DNA from: Simonsiella muelleri ATCC 29453
GTDB taxonomy: Bacteria; Pseudomonadota; Gammaproteobacteria; Burkholderiales; Neisseriaceae
Reading direction: 5' to 3'
Length of the DNA stretch: 64,000 nt
Assembly: GCF_002951835.1 (NCBI RefSeq)
Contig: NZ_CP019448.1
Coordinates: 248,001 to 312,000, forward strand
Part shown: positions 33,958-42,822 of the stretch, piece after piece
Numbering within the stretch: position 1 is the stretch's first letter
How the letters are laid out: every line of letters begins with the position of its first letter
The notes under the pieces: generated by a model
What the model was told of the DNA's origin: nothing
The model's database searches: none
The model's input: the letters and a program-made list of their open reading frames with translations, nothing else
Program-made: the position numbers and the translations under genes

Positions 33958-35313
33958 ATGAGTTCAAATCATCTGCATCTAAAATTGCGACAAACTCAAC
34001 AACTGAGCCAAAATCTTCAATATTCCCTGCGTGTATTGCAAATGTCGGGACAAGAGATTGAGCGCGAAGTGGAGGAGTGGTTGGCAGATAACCCCCTTTT
34101 AGAGCGTGTCGCCACAGACGATGCGCCTTTGGAGGCTGGGCGGTTATCGGCTGCTATTTCGCAAACTCATCGCAATGTGGGTGGTGATGATGCGGAAAAT
34201 TCATGGGAAAATATCGCTAAAGAAGATGATTTATATGCGTATTTACACGCGCAAGTGTGCGAGCATCCTTTGTCGGATGTGGAGGCCGCACATGTGCATA
34301 TATTAATTGATTTTTTAGATGAGCATGGTTATCTTACTGAATCTGTTGATGAAATTATTGAGAATACGCCGTTGGAATGGATGTTATCTGAAGAAGATAT
34401 TGAACAAGCCATTGAAAATTTACAAAGTTTTGATCCCGCAGGCATCGCAACCGCCAATTTGGAGCAATCTTTGTTGCATCAATTGGCACGTTTGCCAGCC
34501 AGTTTGGAGCGGCGTTGTGCAGCGCAGATTGTGCAATCGCATTTATCTGAATTAAAACAAGGTAATAAACAAAATGCCACTTTTCTTGCTAAAAAGTTAC
34601 CTGATTATGATGTGGAAACCATTCAGGCAGCTTTAGAGATGATTGGCGAATTGAATCCGTATCCAGCTTACGGTTTTGCGACTGATGATCCGACTTCGTA
34701 TATTAATCCAGAAGTTATTGTAAAAGAAGGGCAAAATGGTTGGTATGTACAAAGTAATGATGCGATGTTCCCGCGCATAGAAATTAATTCCGAGCTAACA
34801 GAGGCACTCAATCAAACTGAACAAGTGGACAGTGTGTGGAAAGAAAAAGTTGTTGAAGCTAAACAAAAATTGGATATTTTGACTTTGCGAAAATCCACAA
34901 TTATGAGAATCGCAGAATATGTAGTTGATAGACAACAAGATTTTTTTGATTTTGGTGAAATTGGTTTGGTGCCGATGCTGCTAAAAGAGTGCGCACAACA
35001 TTTAGATTTAGCCGAAAGCACCATTTCACGCGCCGTCAACCAAAAATATTTGAGTTGTCCGCGCGGTATTTTTCCGATACGCTACTTCTTCAGTCAAACT
35101 GCTGTAACAGGCGAAGATGATGAGGGCATCAGCCAAAATGTTATTAAGGCCATGATAGTTCAACTCATTGGTGGGGAAGATAAAAATAAACCCTATAGCG
35201 ATAATGAATTAATGAAATTATTGCAGCGACAAGGCATTAACATCTCCAGACGCACCGTTACCAAATACCGTGATTTGCTGCAAATCGCACCTGCAAGTGG
35301 TCGCAAAAATTAG
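33958..35313 (+). CDS. rpoN: RNA polymerase sigma-54 factor
   Basis: Sigma-54 recognises -24/-12 promoters and needs an AAA+ activator. The 451-residue protein keeps region I (LKLRQTQQLSQNLQYSLRVL), a short acidic region II, the core-binding part, the HTH (AESTISRAVNQKYLSCPRGI) and the RpoN box ISRRTVTKYRDLL near the end. It therefore looks intact, unlike the disrupted rpoN known in gonococci. The last codon and stop are shaped by a MITE-A end: the stop TAG uses the first G of the element. Confidence 0.93.
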   Translation: MSSNHLHLKLRQTQQLSQNLQYSLRVLQMSGQEIEREVEEWLADNPLLERVATDDAPLEAGRLSAAISQTHRNVGGDDAENSWENIAKEDDLYAYLHAQVCEHPLSDVEAAHVHILIDFLDEHGYLTESVDEIIENTPLEWMLSEEDIEQAIENLQSFDPAGIATANLEQSLLHQLARLPASLERRCAAQIVQSHLSELKQGNKQNATFLAKKLPDYDVETIQAALEMIGELNPYPAYGFATDDPTSYINPEVIVKEGQNGWYVQSNDAMFPRIEINSELTEALNQTEQVDSVWKEKVVEAKQKLDILTLRKSTIMRIAEYVVDRQQDFFDFGEIGLVPMLLKECAQHLDLAESTISRAVNQKYLSCPRGIFPIRYFFSQTAVTGEDDEGISQNVIKAMIVQLIGGEDKNKPYSDNELMKLLQRQGINISRRTVTKYRDLLQIAPASGRKN

Positions 35314-35407
35314 AACCTGTATTCACAAATTTCAAAAAAATAACCAATTGAAAATTTAAGAATTTATTTTTTATAACTATCAAAAAATGAGGTTTTGCAA
35401 AGGTTTC
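35313..35407. repeat. Chimeric repeat: MITE-A left end joined to a MITE-B right end
   Basis: GAACCTGTATTCACAAAT starts at the rpoN stop. After about 20 bp it continues into A/T-rich sequence matching, in inverse orientation, the left part of the MITE-B at 10805, ending with GTTTTGCAAAGGTTTC (35407) and an overlapping DUS. Only one end of each element is present, so the site has been reshaped by deletion or nested insertion. Confidence 0.6.
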
Positions 35408-35504
35408 AGGCTGCCTGAAAAAAACGATCATTTATAGTTAAATAAAACAAGCATGGTACAGCGTTGTTATTTTACTTCAATGACCGTTCTTTTTTTTAAT
35501 TCAA

Positions 35505-36356
35505 TTAGTTGCTTTTACCAAACCATTTTTCTCTGATTTGTTGATATTTGCCGTTGTCTTTCAGTTTTTTCAGACCTGAATTAATTTTGTTTAACAAATC
35601 ATCATTACGTCCTTTTTTTACCGCAAATGAAAATTGGTTAACAGGTGAGTTGGGGTCAATCAGTGTATACATTTTGGTTGTGGGGTCTTGTGAACGCGTG
35701 AATACATAAAATTCCAAAACGCGTGCGTTATCGTAAGCAGCATCTGCTTTGCCATTTAACACATTTGCGATTTCCAAATATGGTGTTTCAGAATTAATCA
35801 TAGTAGCTTGATTATCTGAAACAATTTTTTCTAGTGTGGCTTGACCTGCTGCCCCATATTCTGTTGTGAATACTTTGCTGGCTCGCACTGCTTCATTAAA
35901 TGATTTAAAGGGTGGCTTGCCTTCCGCTGTTTTGTCTTTCAATACCAATGCCCATTTTGTGTCCATATAGTTGTCGGAAAAATCGTATAATTTTTGGCGT
36001 TCGGGCGTGACCACTACGCCTGCTGCCACGATATCATGTTGATTACTATTCAATTCTTCCAAAATACCTTGCCATAATTGCATTTTGTATTGCAACTGGA
36101 AACCTTCTTCTTTGCCAATTTCATTGAGTAAATCAATGTCAAACCCAATGGGGTTGCCTCTTCCATCGCGTTGAACGAAAGGAGGAAAAGCAGCTAAAGT
36201 GGCTACGCGATAAACGGGTAAGCCTGAATGTGCCGTTGTGGCAGGTGTAGATGCAGCAGCTTCGGTGGTGGTTGCATCGTTTTGTTTATTACAAGCGGTT
36301 AATACGCACATAAATACGCTTAATAGACCTAAACGATTAAAGGTTTTTTTAATCAT
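35505..36356 (-). CDS. Amino-acid ABC transporter substrate-binding lipoprotein
   Basis: A 283-residue family 3 solute-binding protein. Lipobox LTAC (MIKKTFNRLGLLSVFMCVLTAC), a threonine/alanine-rich linker to about residue 45, then the binding domain YRVATLAAFPPFVQRDGRGN, PIGFDIDLLNEIGKEEGFQL, and TPERQKLYDFSDNYM. The ligand is likely a polar or basic amino acid. No permease or ATPase gene is adjacent. GGAGAA precedes the start. Confidence 0.88.
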   Translation of the reverse strand: MIKKTFNRLGLLSVFMCVLTACNKQNDATTTEAAASTPATTAHSGLPVYRVATLAAFPPFVQRDGRGNPIGFDIDLLNEIGKEEGFQLQYKMQLWQGILEELNSNQHDIVAAGVVVTPERQKLYDFSDNYMDTKWALVLKDKTAEGKPPFKSFNEAVRASKVFTTEYGAAGQATLEKIVSDNQATMINSETPYLEIANVLNGKADAAYDNARVLEFYVFTRSQDPTTKMYTLIDPNSPVNQFSFAVKKGRNDDLLNKINSGLKKLKDNGKYQQIREKWFGKSN

Positions 36357-36433
36357 GTTAATTTTCTCCTAAAAAATAATTAAACGAATATTTTTGATTA
36401 GTTAGTAACAACGGTAAAGGTTTCAGGCAGCCT

Positions 36434-36539
36434 GAAACCTCTGCCAAACTTCTATTTTCCGCCAAAATAAGTAAAATTTAAATATATCAATCAGCTAAAA
36501 TTATGAAATAATCATTTTAGCAGGTTTTGCAAAGGTTTT
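36434..36539. repeat. MITE-B copy, diverged
   Basis: GAAACCTCTGCCAAAC (36434) and the inverted GGTTTTGCAAAGGTTTT near 36539 bound about 106 bp of A/T-rich DNA. The left end overlaps a DUS (AGGCAGCCTGAAACC), which is preceded by a further AAAGGTTTC. It lies between pyrG and the binding-protein gene. Confidence 0.55.
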
Positions 36540-36551
36540 AGCTTGAAAGTT

Positions 36552-38177
36552 TTATTTTTTATGTGCTAATGCTGCTTTGACGAAAGCTTCAAATAATTTG
36601 TGTCCTTTACGCGGATTAGACGTGAATTCTGGGTGAAATTGACATGCAAAAAACCAGTCATGATTTGGAATTTCAATTGTCTCAACCAAACGCTCACGAC
36701 CAATAGACACACCACCAAACACCAAACCAGCATCTTCTAATTGCTTGATATAATGATTATTCACTTCGTAACGATGGCGATGGCGTTCGCGAATTTGTGT
36801 TGCGCCGTAAATTTTAGCTGCCAAACTATTGGGTTTCAATTCCACCTCTTGTGCGCCCAAACGCATTGTTCCGCCTAGGTCTGCATTTGCATCACGTTTT
36901 TCAACGCTACCATCAGCTGTTTGCCATTCGTCAATCAATGCGACCACGGGGTAAGGCGTTTTCAAATCAAATTCAGTTGAATTGGCACCCACTAAACCTG
37001 CTACATCTCGTGCGTATTCAATCAACGCAATTTGCATACCCAAACAAATACCTAAGTAAGGCACATTATTTTCACGCGCAAAACGTGCTGTGGAGATTTT
37101 ACCTTCTACACCACGCGAACCGAATCCCCCAGGCACTAAAATCGCGTCAAAATTTTTCAGGCAGCCTGTACCATTTTTTTCAATGCTTTCACTGTCAATA
37201 TAGGTAATTTGCACATCGGTTTGCGTGTGAATACCTGCGTGTTTTAGGGCTTCGGTTAAGGATTTATAAGATTCTGTTAAATCTACATATTTTCCCACCA
37301 TGGCAATTTGAACGGTGTGTTTTGGATTTTGAATGGCGTAAACAATTTTTTTCCATTCAGTTAAATCGGCTTGTTTCACATTCAATTGCAATTGCTCGCA
37401 AATAATATTATCAATGCCTTGATTATGCAACATTTCTGGACATTCATAAATGCTGTTCACATCATAACTACCCACAATAGCGCGTTCTTCCACATTGCAA
37501 AATAGGGCAATTTTGCGGCGTTCGTCTTCGGGCATGATTCGATCCATGCGACAAATCAAAATATCAGGTTGCAAACCAATACTTAACATCTCTTTAACGG
37601 TGTGTTGTGTGGGTTTGGTTTTGATTTCGCCAGCCGCCGCAATGTACGGTACATAACTCAAATGCGCAAATAACGTATTGGTACGCCCCAATTGCGAGCG
37701 CATTTGGCGAATGGCTTCCAAAAATGGCAACGATTCAATATCGCCGACTGTGCCACCAATTTCCACAATTGCTACGTCTTTGCCGGCTGCACCTTCGTGA
37801 ATACGGCGTTTGATTTCGTCGGTGATGTGTGGAATGACTTGTACTGTGCCACCTAAATAATCGCCACGGCGTTCTTTGGCAATCACATTTTCATAAACTT
37901 GCCCAGTGCTGAAGCTGTTTTGGCGCGACAAAGTGGCGTTGATGAAACGTTCGTAGTGTCCCAAATCCAAATCGGTTTCCGCGCCGTCATCGGTTACGAA
38001 CACTTCACCGTGCTGAAAAGGACTCATGGTACCAGGGTCCACATTAATATAAGGATCTAATTTCAACATGGTTACATTCAAACCACGAGATTCTAAAATC
38101 GTTGCAATAGAAGCGGCGGCGATACCTTTCCCTAAGGAAGAGACAACGCCGCCAGTTACGAAAATAAATTTTGTCAT
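36552..38177 (-). CDS. pyrG: CTP synthase
   Basis: Aminates UTP to CTP with glutamine. The 541-residue form starts MTKFIFVTGGVVSSLGKGIA; the glutamine amidotransferase part has LGICLGMQIALIEY (catalytic cysteine) and the histidine/glutamate pair in CQFHPEFTSNP. The frame opens to 38204, but ATG 38177 gives the standard N-terminus. A DUS lies within the gene (37159) coding for part of GTGCLKN, near residue 340. Confidence 0.97.
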   Translation of the reverse strand: MTKFIFVTGGVVSSLGKGIAAASIATILESRGLNVTMLKLDPYINVDPGTMSPFQHGEVFVTDDGAETDLDLGHYERFINATLSRQNSFSTGQVYENVIAKERRGDYLGGTVQVIPHITDEIKRRIHEGAAGKDVAIVEIGGTVGDIESLPFLEAIRQMRSQLGRTNTLFAHLSYVPYIAAAGEIKTKPTQHTVKEMLSIGLQPDILICRMDRIMPEDERRKIALFCNVEERAIVGSYDVNSIYECPEMLHNQGIDNIICEQLQLNVKQADLTEWKKIVYAIQNPKHTVQIAMVGKYVDLTESYKSLTEALKHAGIHTQTDVQITYIDSESIEKNGTGCLKNFDAILVPGGFGSRGVEGKISTARFARENNVPYLGICLGMQIALIEYARDVAGLVGANSTEFDLKTPYPVVALIDEWQTADGSVEKRDANADLGGTMRLGAQEVELKPNSLAAKIYGATQIRERHRHRYEVNNHYIKQLEDAGLVFGGVSIGRERLVETIEIPNHDWFFACQFHPEFTSNPRKGHKLFEAFVKAALAHKK

Positions 38178-40435
38178 GATTACAATACCTGTGTTGGAAT
38201 GCATGATTTTAACGCAAATTTTGACAAATAAAAAGGTTTCAGGCTGCCTGAATAGAATATTTATTGACCATACGATTTAATATTTCAATGAGTTAAACCA
38301 ATTTATTTTTGCATTAACTTGGCTGTTTTGGCAATTCAATTTATAATTCTAGCCTTATTGAAAATTGACAAATATTCACAAGAATTTAATGACATCAAAG
38401 CAGGAGCAGTTCAATGCAGGATAAGCCGAAAACTTCTTTATTAAGCAATCTGTTAAATTTAATTCGGTTGCCATTTTTTTCAGGCAGCCTGAATAAGTAT
38501 CGTCTGCTGCTAAGTTTGATTAGTGCGCTTATGTTATTGGCGGTATTGGTGTTGGGATTGAGTATGTGGACGACCAATCAAATGTTGGCGCATACCAAGA
38601 CCGTGGATATTGCAACGCGCCAAGGCATACTGGTGCAGCAAATCAGTAAAAATGTGATTGATATTGATTTATACCTTAAAGAAGCCAACAATTTGGGGCA
38701 ATTTATGGGTGCTGATACGATTGCGTTGTCTAATTTGCCAGCCAACAGCATTACACGTATGAAAGAAATTCCACAATACGCCATGCAATTTGAAAGTAAT
38801 TTACAAGCTTTTGAAAAAGGTGGAAAAATTTTAACACCAGAAGGTTTGGAAGTGAATATTGTGGCGTTGCCTAATCAATCGCCTGCACGTGATGCTTTGC
38901 AAAAAATTCGTCAAAATTGGACAAACTACCAAAATTTAATTAATTTATTGGTGCAAGATTCTAAAACAGGCAGCCTGAAAGTCCAAAATATTAATAATTT
39001 GGTTAATTATGTGCGCCAATATAATCAAACCATGCTGGTTGATGGTAATCAATTAACGTTTGCTTTATATGATGAAATCAATAAGAAAGCTCATTCATGG
39101 CAAACACTGCAATTGGCGGGTATGGTATTGGCATTTGTATTGTTTGCTGCGATTGCATTTGGTGCGATGCGCCGTTTGATTGCTGCCGATACGCAATTGA
39201 AAAATGCCAATGAAGAACTCGGTGAAATCATGTCTGCGATTCGTGAAGGTTTGTTTTTGGTGGAAAAAGACTTTACGATTGGCAAACAGCATTCTGCACC
39301 ATTAGAAGAAATGTTGGGACAAACCGATATTAAAGGGAAAAATTTCCTTGATGTGATTGCACCCATGCTGCCTGAAAGTGAATTGGTTAATACGCAAATG
39401 TTTATTGAGCAATTGTATAATCCTTGGGTGGTAGAAGATTTGATTGAAGATTTGAACCCATTGCATCGTATTGCCATATTCTCTGAACAAGGTTTGCCAC
39501 CTAAGTATTTGGATTTTAAATTTTTTCGCGTTTTCAAAGATGAAAAAGTGGAACGTATTTTGGTTAGCGTGATTGACAGTACGGAAAGCGTGGTATTGGA
39601 ATCCAGCTTACAAGCACAAGAAGAACAAGAAGAACGTGAAATGGAAATGTTGAATGCCATTTTGCACGTGGATTCGCGCATCTTGAACAATTTTATTGTC
39701 AACAGTCAAGCCAGACTAGATGAAATTAATCAAACCTTGCAATCGCCTGAAACTGGTCTGAATGAATTAAAAGCAAAAGCCAGTTTTGTGGCGCGTAACA
39801 TTCATACATTAAAAGGCGAAGCCAGTGCAATGAATTTATCGCGTATGGTGGATATTTGTTGCACTGTGGAAGATTCATTGGCAATGTTGCGCCGTCAAAA
39901 CAGTTTGAGTGGGCAAGACTTTTTTGCAATTGTGGTGTTGTTGGAGGATTTGTATCGTTTGCTGGATATTTTACGCAGCTACGAAAATCGTTTGGAGCCG
40001 AAAAATGAGCAACCTGAAGAGCAATCCATTCAATCTACCATTTTATTAGAAAATCAACAGCTTCAAACTTATACACAAGATATGGCTGAACGCAATGGCA
40101 AAAAAATCAGTTTGCTTATGCAAGGTTTTCAAGAATACGAAATGGACAGCGCACAACGCAAAACATTACATGAAATTTTAATGCAATTGGTGCGTAATTC
40201 TGTGGTGCATGGCATTGAATATCCGTCAGTACGCCGCAAACGCAATAAGTCTGAAACAGGCATCATTAAATTTATTTTGACTGCCACTGATAATGGTCAA
40301 TTGAATTTATTAGCAGAAGATGATGGTAATGGTATTGATTTTGAAGCGATTCGCAATAAAGCGGTTGCGGAGGGGCGTTACACCGTAGAAGAAGTGGGAC
40401 AATTGAGTAAAAAACAATTATTGTCTTTAATGCTA

Positions 40436-41286
40436 GGGGCTAATGACATTTTAGCTATAATTTCAACCAAATCAAAGCACAAGCTAATGATACAGTACTT
40501 TCATAATTACGTTTTAATTTATCGTACCGTGTTGCCAGCGCACGAAAATGCTTTAATCGTGCAAAAGCGTTTTCTACCAAGTGCCTGATTTTATATAAAT
40601 ACCAATCTGTGCCCACATTAAGATGTTCTCTATTTTTCTTATATGGAATATTGGCTTTACTTTGTTTAGACTGAATTAACCGACGAAAAGTATCACTGTC
40701 AAAACCCCTATCAGCACACACGGTTTCATTATCACTTAAATCCAATTGTGCCAATAAATCAGGCGCAACAACAATATCATTTACATTACCAGCTGTAATG
40801 ATAAATTCAATTGGATTACCACAAGCATCAACCGCTAAATGAATTTTAGACGTATGACCACCGATACTCTTACCAACAGCTTGATGCGTAATGGATTGTT
40901 TACCCATACCGTGTTGATGAACGCGGATATGGCTACCGTCCATAAAGACCCATTCCATATCGGGTGTATCTACCAAATGTTTGAATAATCGGGTAAAAAT
41001 ACCGCGTTTAGACCAGCGATTGAAACTTTGGTAAAGGCTGTTTGCTTTACCAAAATAACTAGGTATATCAGCCCATTGGCAGCCTGTACGTAAGCGAAAT
41101 AGGATACCTTCTACTGTTTTGCGTAAATTTTTCTTGCGATAAATGCCAAGCTGTTTCAAAATAGGCAACAGTCTTGACCATGTTTCATTTGTAAGCGTGT
41201 TTCGGGACATGGCAAAGGTTTGGGATGGTTGCGTGGAAACAATATCTTAAATCCTTTGCCTCTTTTTTTGAATTGTCAATAGCCCC
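40436..41286 (-). mobile_element. IS5-family insertion sequence, copy 1
   Basis: An 851-bp element with ends GGGGCTA/TAGCCCC extending to imperfect TGACA, duplicating TA at 40434-40435 and 41287-41288. It carries one transposase gene read leftward. Copy 2 at 45057-45907 has the same length and an identical transposase, so both insertions are recent. It breaks the CheA-like kinase gene. Confidence 0.93.
40455..41210 (-). CDS. IS5-family transposase (copy 1)
   Basis: A 251-residue DDE transposase in a single frame. DUF4096-type N-terminus (ETWSRLLPILKQLGIYRKKN, FRLRTGCQWADIP), then catalytic residues in WVFMDGSHIR, VCADRGFDSD and HLVENAFARLKHFR. It is intact, and its protein sequence is identical to copy 2. 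The gene ends 19 bp inside the element's end. Confidence 0.93.
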   Translation of the reverse strand: MSRNTLTNETWSRLLPILKQLGIYRKKNLRKTVEGILFRLRTGCQWADIPSYFGKANSLYQSFNRWSKRGIFTRLFKHLVDTPDMEWVFMDGSHIRVHQHGMGKQSITHQAVGKSIGGHTSKIHLAVDACGNPIEFIITAGNVNDIVVAPDLLAQLDLSDNETVCADRGFDSDTFRRLIQSKQSKANIPYKKNREHLNVGTDWYLYKIRHLVENAFARLKHFRALATRYDKLKRNYESTVSLACALIWLKL

Positions 41287-41471
41287 TAAGCGATGGATTT
41301 TCCACTGCTGCGCAAAACACTGAAGATGCAGGAAAAGGTGTGGGTATGGGTGTGATTCGTCAGTCCATTCAAAAAATGGGTGGTAAATTTAATATCAATA
41401 CTGCTTATGAGCAATACACACGCTTTACCATTAGTTTCCCACCGAAACAGCCTTAAAAAGGGGGGTAATTT

Positions 41472-41843
41472 ATGTATAAACTGATGATAGTTGATGACTC
41501 TCAAATTATTTGTAATCGCATTGAGCGCGCTGTTCGTGGTATGATGATCGAAGTGGTGGCAACTGCTGCTAACGGTAAAGAAGCAGTAGAATTATTTAAA
41601 TTACACCGTCCTAATTTAATTACGATGGATTTAAATATGCCTGAAGTGGATGGCCTGACTGCCATTAGGCAAATTATCGCACAAGATGCGCGAGTAAGTA
41701 TTTTGGTGGTTTCAGCAGTGTCGGATAGAAGAACAGGTCTGAAAGCGTTGCACAGTGGAGCGCGTGGATTTGTTCAAAAACCATTCACAGATGAAAAGTT
41801 GATTATTGGATTGAATAAATTAATCAATCCCATTATACGATAA
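41472..41843 (+). CDS. CheY-like single-domain response regulator
   Basis: A 123-residue receiver domain with nothing attached. The acidic pocket VDDS, the phospho-acceptor aspartate in ITMDLNMPEVDG, the threonine/serine position in VVSAVS and the lysine in VQKPFT are all present. AAGGGGGG gives a strong ribosome site 15 bp after the kinase stop, so the two genes form an operon. With the kinase split, the input to this regulator is probably lost, unless another kinase serves it. Its output target is not visible here. Confidence 0.9.
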   Translation: MYKLMIVDDSQIICNRIERAVRGMMIEVVATAANGKEAVELFKLHRPNLITMDLNMPEVDGLTAIRQIIAQDARVSILVVSAVSDRRTGLKALHSGARGFVQKPFTDEKLIIGLNKLINPIIR

Positions 41844-41855
41844 TGCAAAAAATAT

Positions 41856-41884
41856 TTGACAAAAATGTAATAAAAGTACATAAT
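41856..41884 (+). promoter_or_regulatory. Sigma-70 promoter of sibling sRNA 2
   Basis: TTGACA (41856-41861), a 17-bp spacer and CATAAT (41879-41884), directly before the small RNA and shortly after the CheY stop. The near-consensus boxes and spacing match the promoter of sibling sRNA 1. Confidence 0.75.
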
Positions 41885-41890
41885 ACAGTC

Positions 41891-41980
41891 CATCTAATCG
41901 CGAAAGTGGTTGGATATTTCTCCTCTATTTCTCCTTTGTAGATTTGGCGCATATTCTTAGCAGAGTATGCGCCTTTTTTT
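41891..41980 (+). ncRNA. Sibling small RNA 2 with anti-Shine-Dalgarno core (NmsR-like)
   Basis: A predicted RNA of about 90 nt. After a 5' part with AAGTGGTTGGATA comes the pyrimidine-rich CUCC/CUCC stretch, with 24 bases identical to sRNA 1, then the terminator stem GGCGCATA...TATGCGCC (41946-41973) with seven T. Both RNAs share promoter spacing, core and a terminator beginning GGCGC, but differ elsewhere, as paralogous siblings do. Likely Hfq-dependent repression of metabolic mRNAs is inference from the Neisseria NmsR/RcoF family. Confidence 0.78.
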
Positions 41981-42017
41981 ATTTATAGTCAGTCAGTTAA
42001 AATTAAAAATACGACTG

Positions 42018-42039
42018 TGTTGGCTGTGAATACAGGTTC
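42018..42039 (-). repeat. Solo end of MITE-A
   Basis: TGTTGGCTGTGAATACAGGTTC followed by TTA matches the right end of MITE-A. No left end is found in the 40 bp before it, so only a remnant is left between sRNA 2 and the SDR gene. Confidence 0.6.
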
Positions 42040-42057
42040 TTACTTTAAACGACTATA

Positions 42058-42822
42058 TCATCTTGACTCTTTGTCATTTTTTTTCATTAGCCAATTTAGA
42101 TACGGTTTGGGTAATAAATTTACAATTTGAATGAAATATTTCATTCTTTTGGGAAAAATAGCGGTATCACGACCCGAGTTCAATGCCGCTAAAATTTCAT
42201 TCACAGCGCGTGTTTCACTGATTAGAAAAGGTTTGTGTTGGGCATTGCCTCCGTTAATTTGTCGTAAAGTTTCAGTATCCACATAACCACTGGCAACACA
42301 TAATACATTGATTTTATTTGGTAACAAGGCTGAACGATACGCGGCGGCGGTGTGCCACATGGCACGTTTGCATTGGGCGTACACGCTGGTGTAGGGATAA
42401 TCCACCAAGCCCGCCACAGACGACAAACATACCAATGTTGCCGTGTATCCGCAGGCTGCCTGAACATGCCGCGCCGCCCACGCAAAACACGTTTGAAATG
42501 CTTGTAAATTAACCGCCAACATTTTTAGACTGTCTGCTGCATTCAAATCAAAACGCCTTTCGTTGAGATACCAACCTGCCGCATAAATGATGCGCTGATA
42601 CGGTGCATTTTCAGATAATTTTTCTAATAAATCATTGAGTTGAATAGAATCACAGACATCGCATTGAATGATTTGCCAATTGGGAAATAATGGACGTAAC
42701 ACATTGATTTTATATGATGAACTGCCCACTACGCTGACTTGCCAATCTTGCTGTTCGTGGGCTTTTGCCAATGCTAAACCGATGCCGCTTGTTCCGCCGA
42801 TGATGAGAATTTTGGGTTTCAT
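42058..42822 (-). CDS. Short-chain dehydrogenase/reductase
   Basis: A 254-residue SDR. The cofactor loop is IGGTSGIGLALA; CDV, the YAAG variant of NNAG, the catalytic serine in LSSVAG and YAQCK (Y-x3-K) are present. The C-terminus has a hydrophobic amphipathic stretch (MKYFIQIVNLLPKPYLNWLM) that may touch membrane. The ATG overlaps the stop of the upstream patatin gene by 4 bp, so the two are coupled and may share a lipid substrate (inference). Confidence 0.85.
   Translation of the reverse strand: MKPKILIIGGTSGIGLALAKAHEQQDWQVSVVGSSSYKINVLRPLFPNWQIIQCDVCDSIQLNDLLEKLSENAPYQRIIYAAGWYLNERRFDLNAADSLKMLAVNLQAFQTCFAWAARHVQAACGYTATLVCLSSVAGLVDYPYTSVYAQCKRAMWHTAAAYRSALLPNKINVLCVASGYVDTETLRQINGGNAQHKPFLISETRAVNEILAALNSGRDTAIFPKRMKYFIQIVNLLPKPYLNWLMKKNDKESR

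Larger units (their letters stand above)
38414..41456 (+). pseudogene. Membrane-bound CheA-like sensor kinase, split by an IS5-family element
   Basis: Leaving out the 851-bp IS and one TA duplication restores one frame of 729 residues. N-terminal helix near residues 30-50 (LLSLISALMLLAVLVLGLSM), an extracytoplasmic PilJ-like sensor region, a second helix (LAGMVLAFVLFAAIAFGAM), a PAS-like part, an Hpt domain with phosphorylatable H464 in HTLKGEASAMNL, and a CheA-type ATPase domain (QLVRNSVVHGIEYP, EDDGNGIDFEAI, then after the IS SDGFSTAAQ and GKGVGMGVIRQSIQ). No CheW-like domain follows; it ends PPKQP. As it stands the product stops inside the IS and lacks the ATP-lid motif, so kinase activity should be lost. 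CheY is 15 bp downstream. Confidence 0.85.

Noticed and set aside
39091..39702. 203-residue reverse-strand frame within the CheA-like gene
   Set aside because: Antisense to PAS/Hpt coding sequence, low-complexity Ser/Lys content and no ribosome site.
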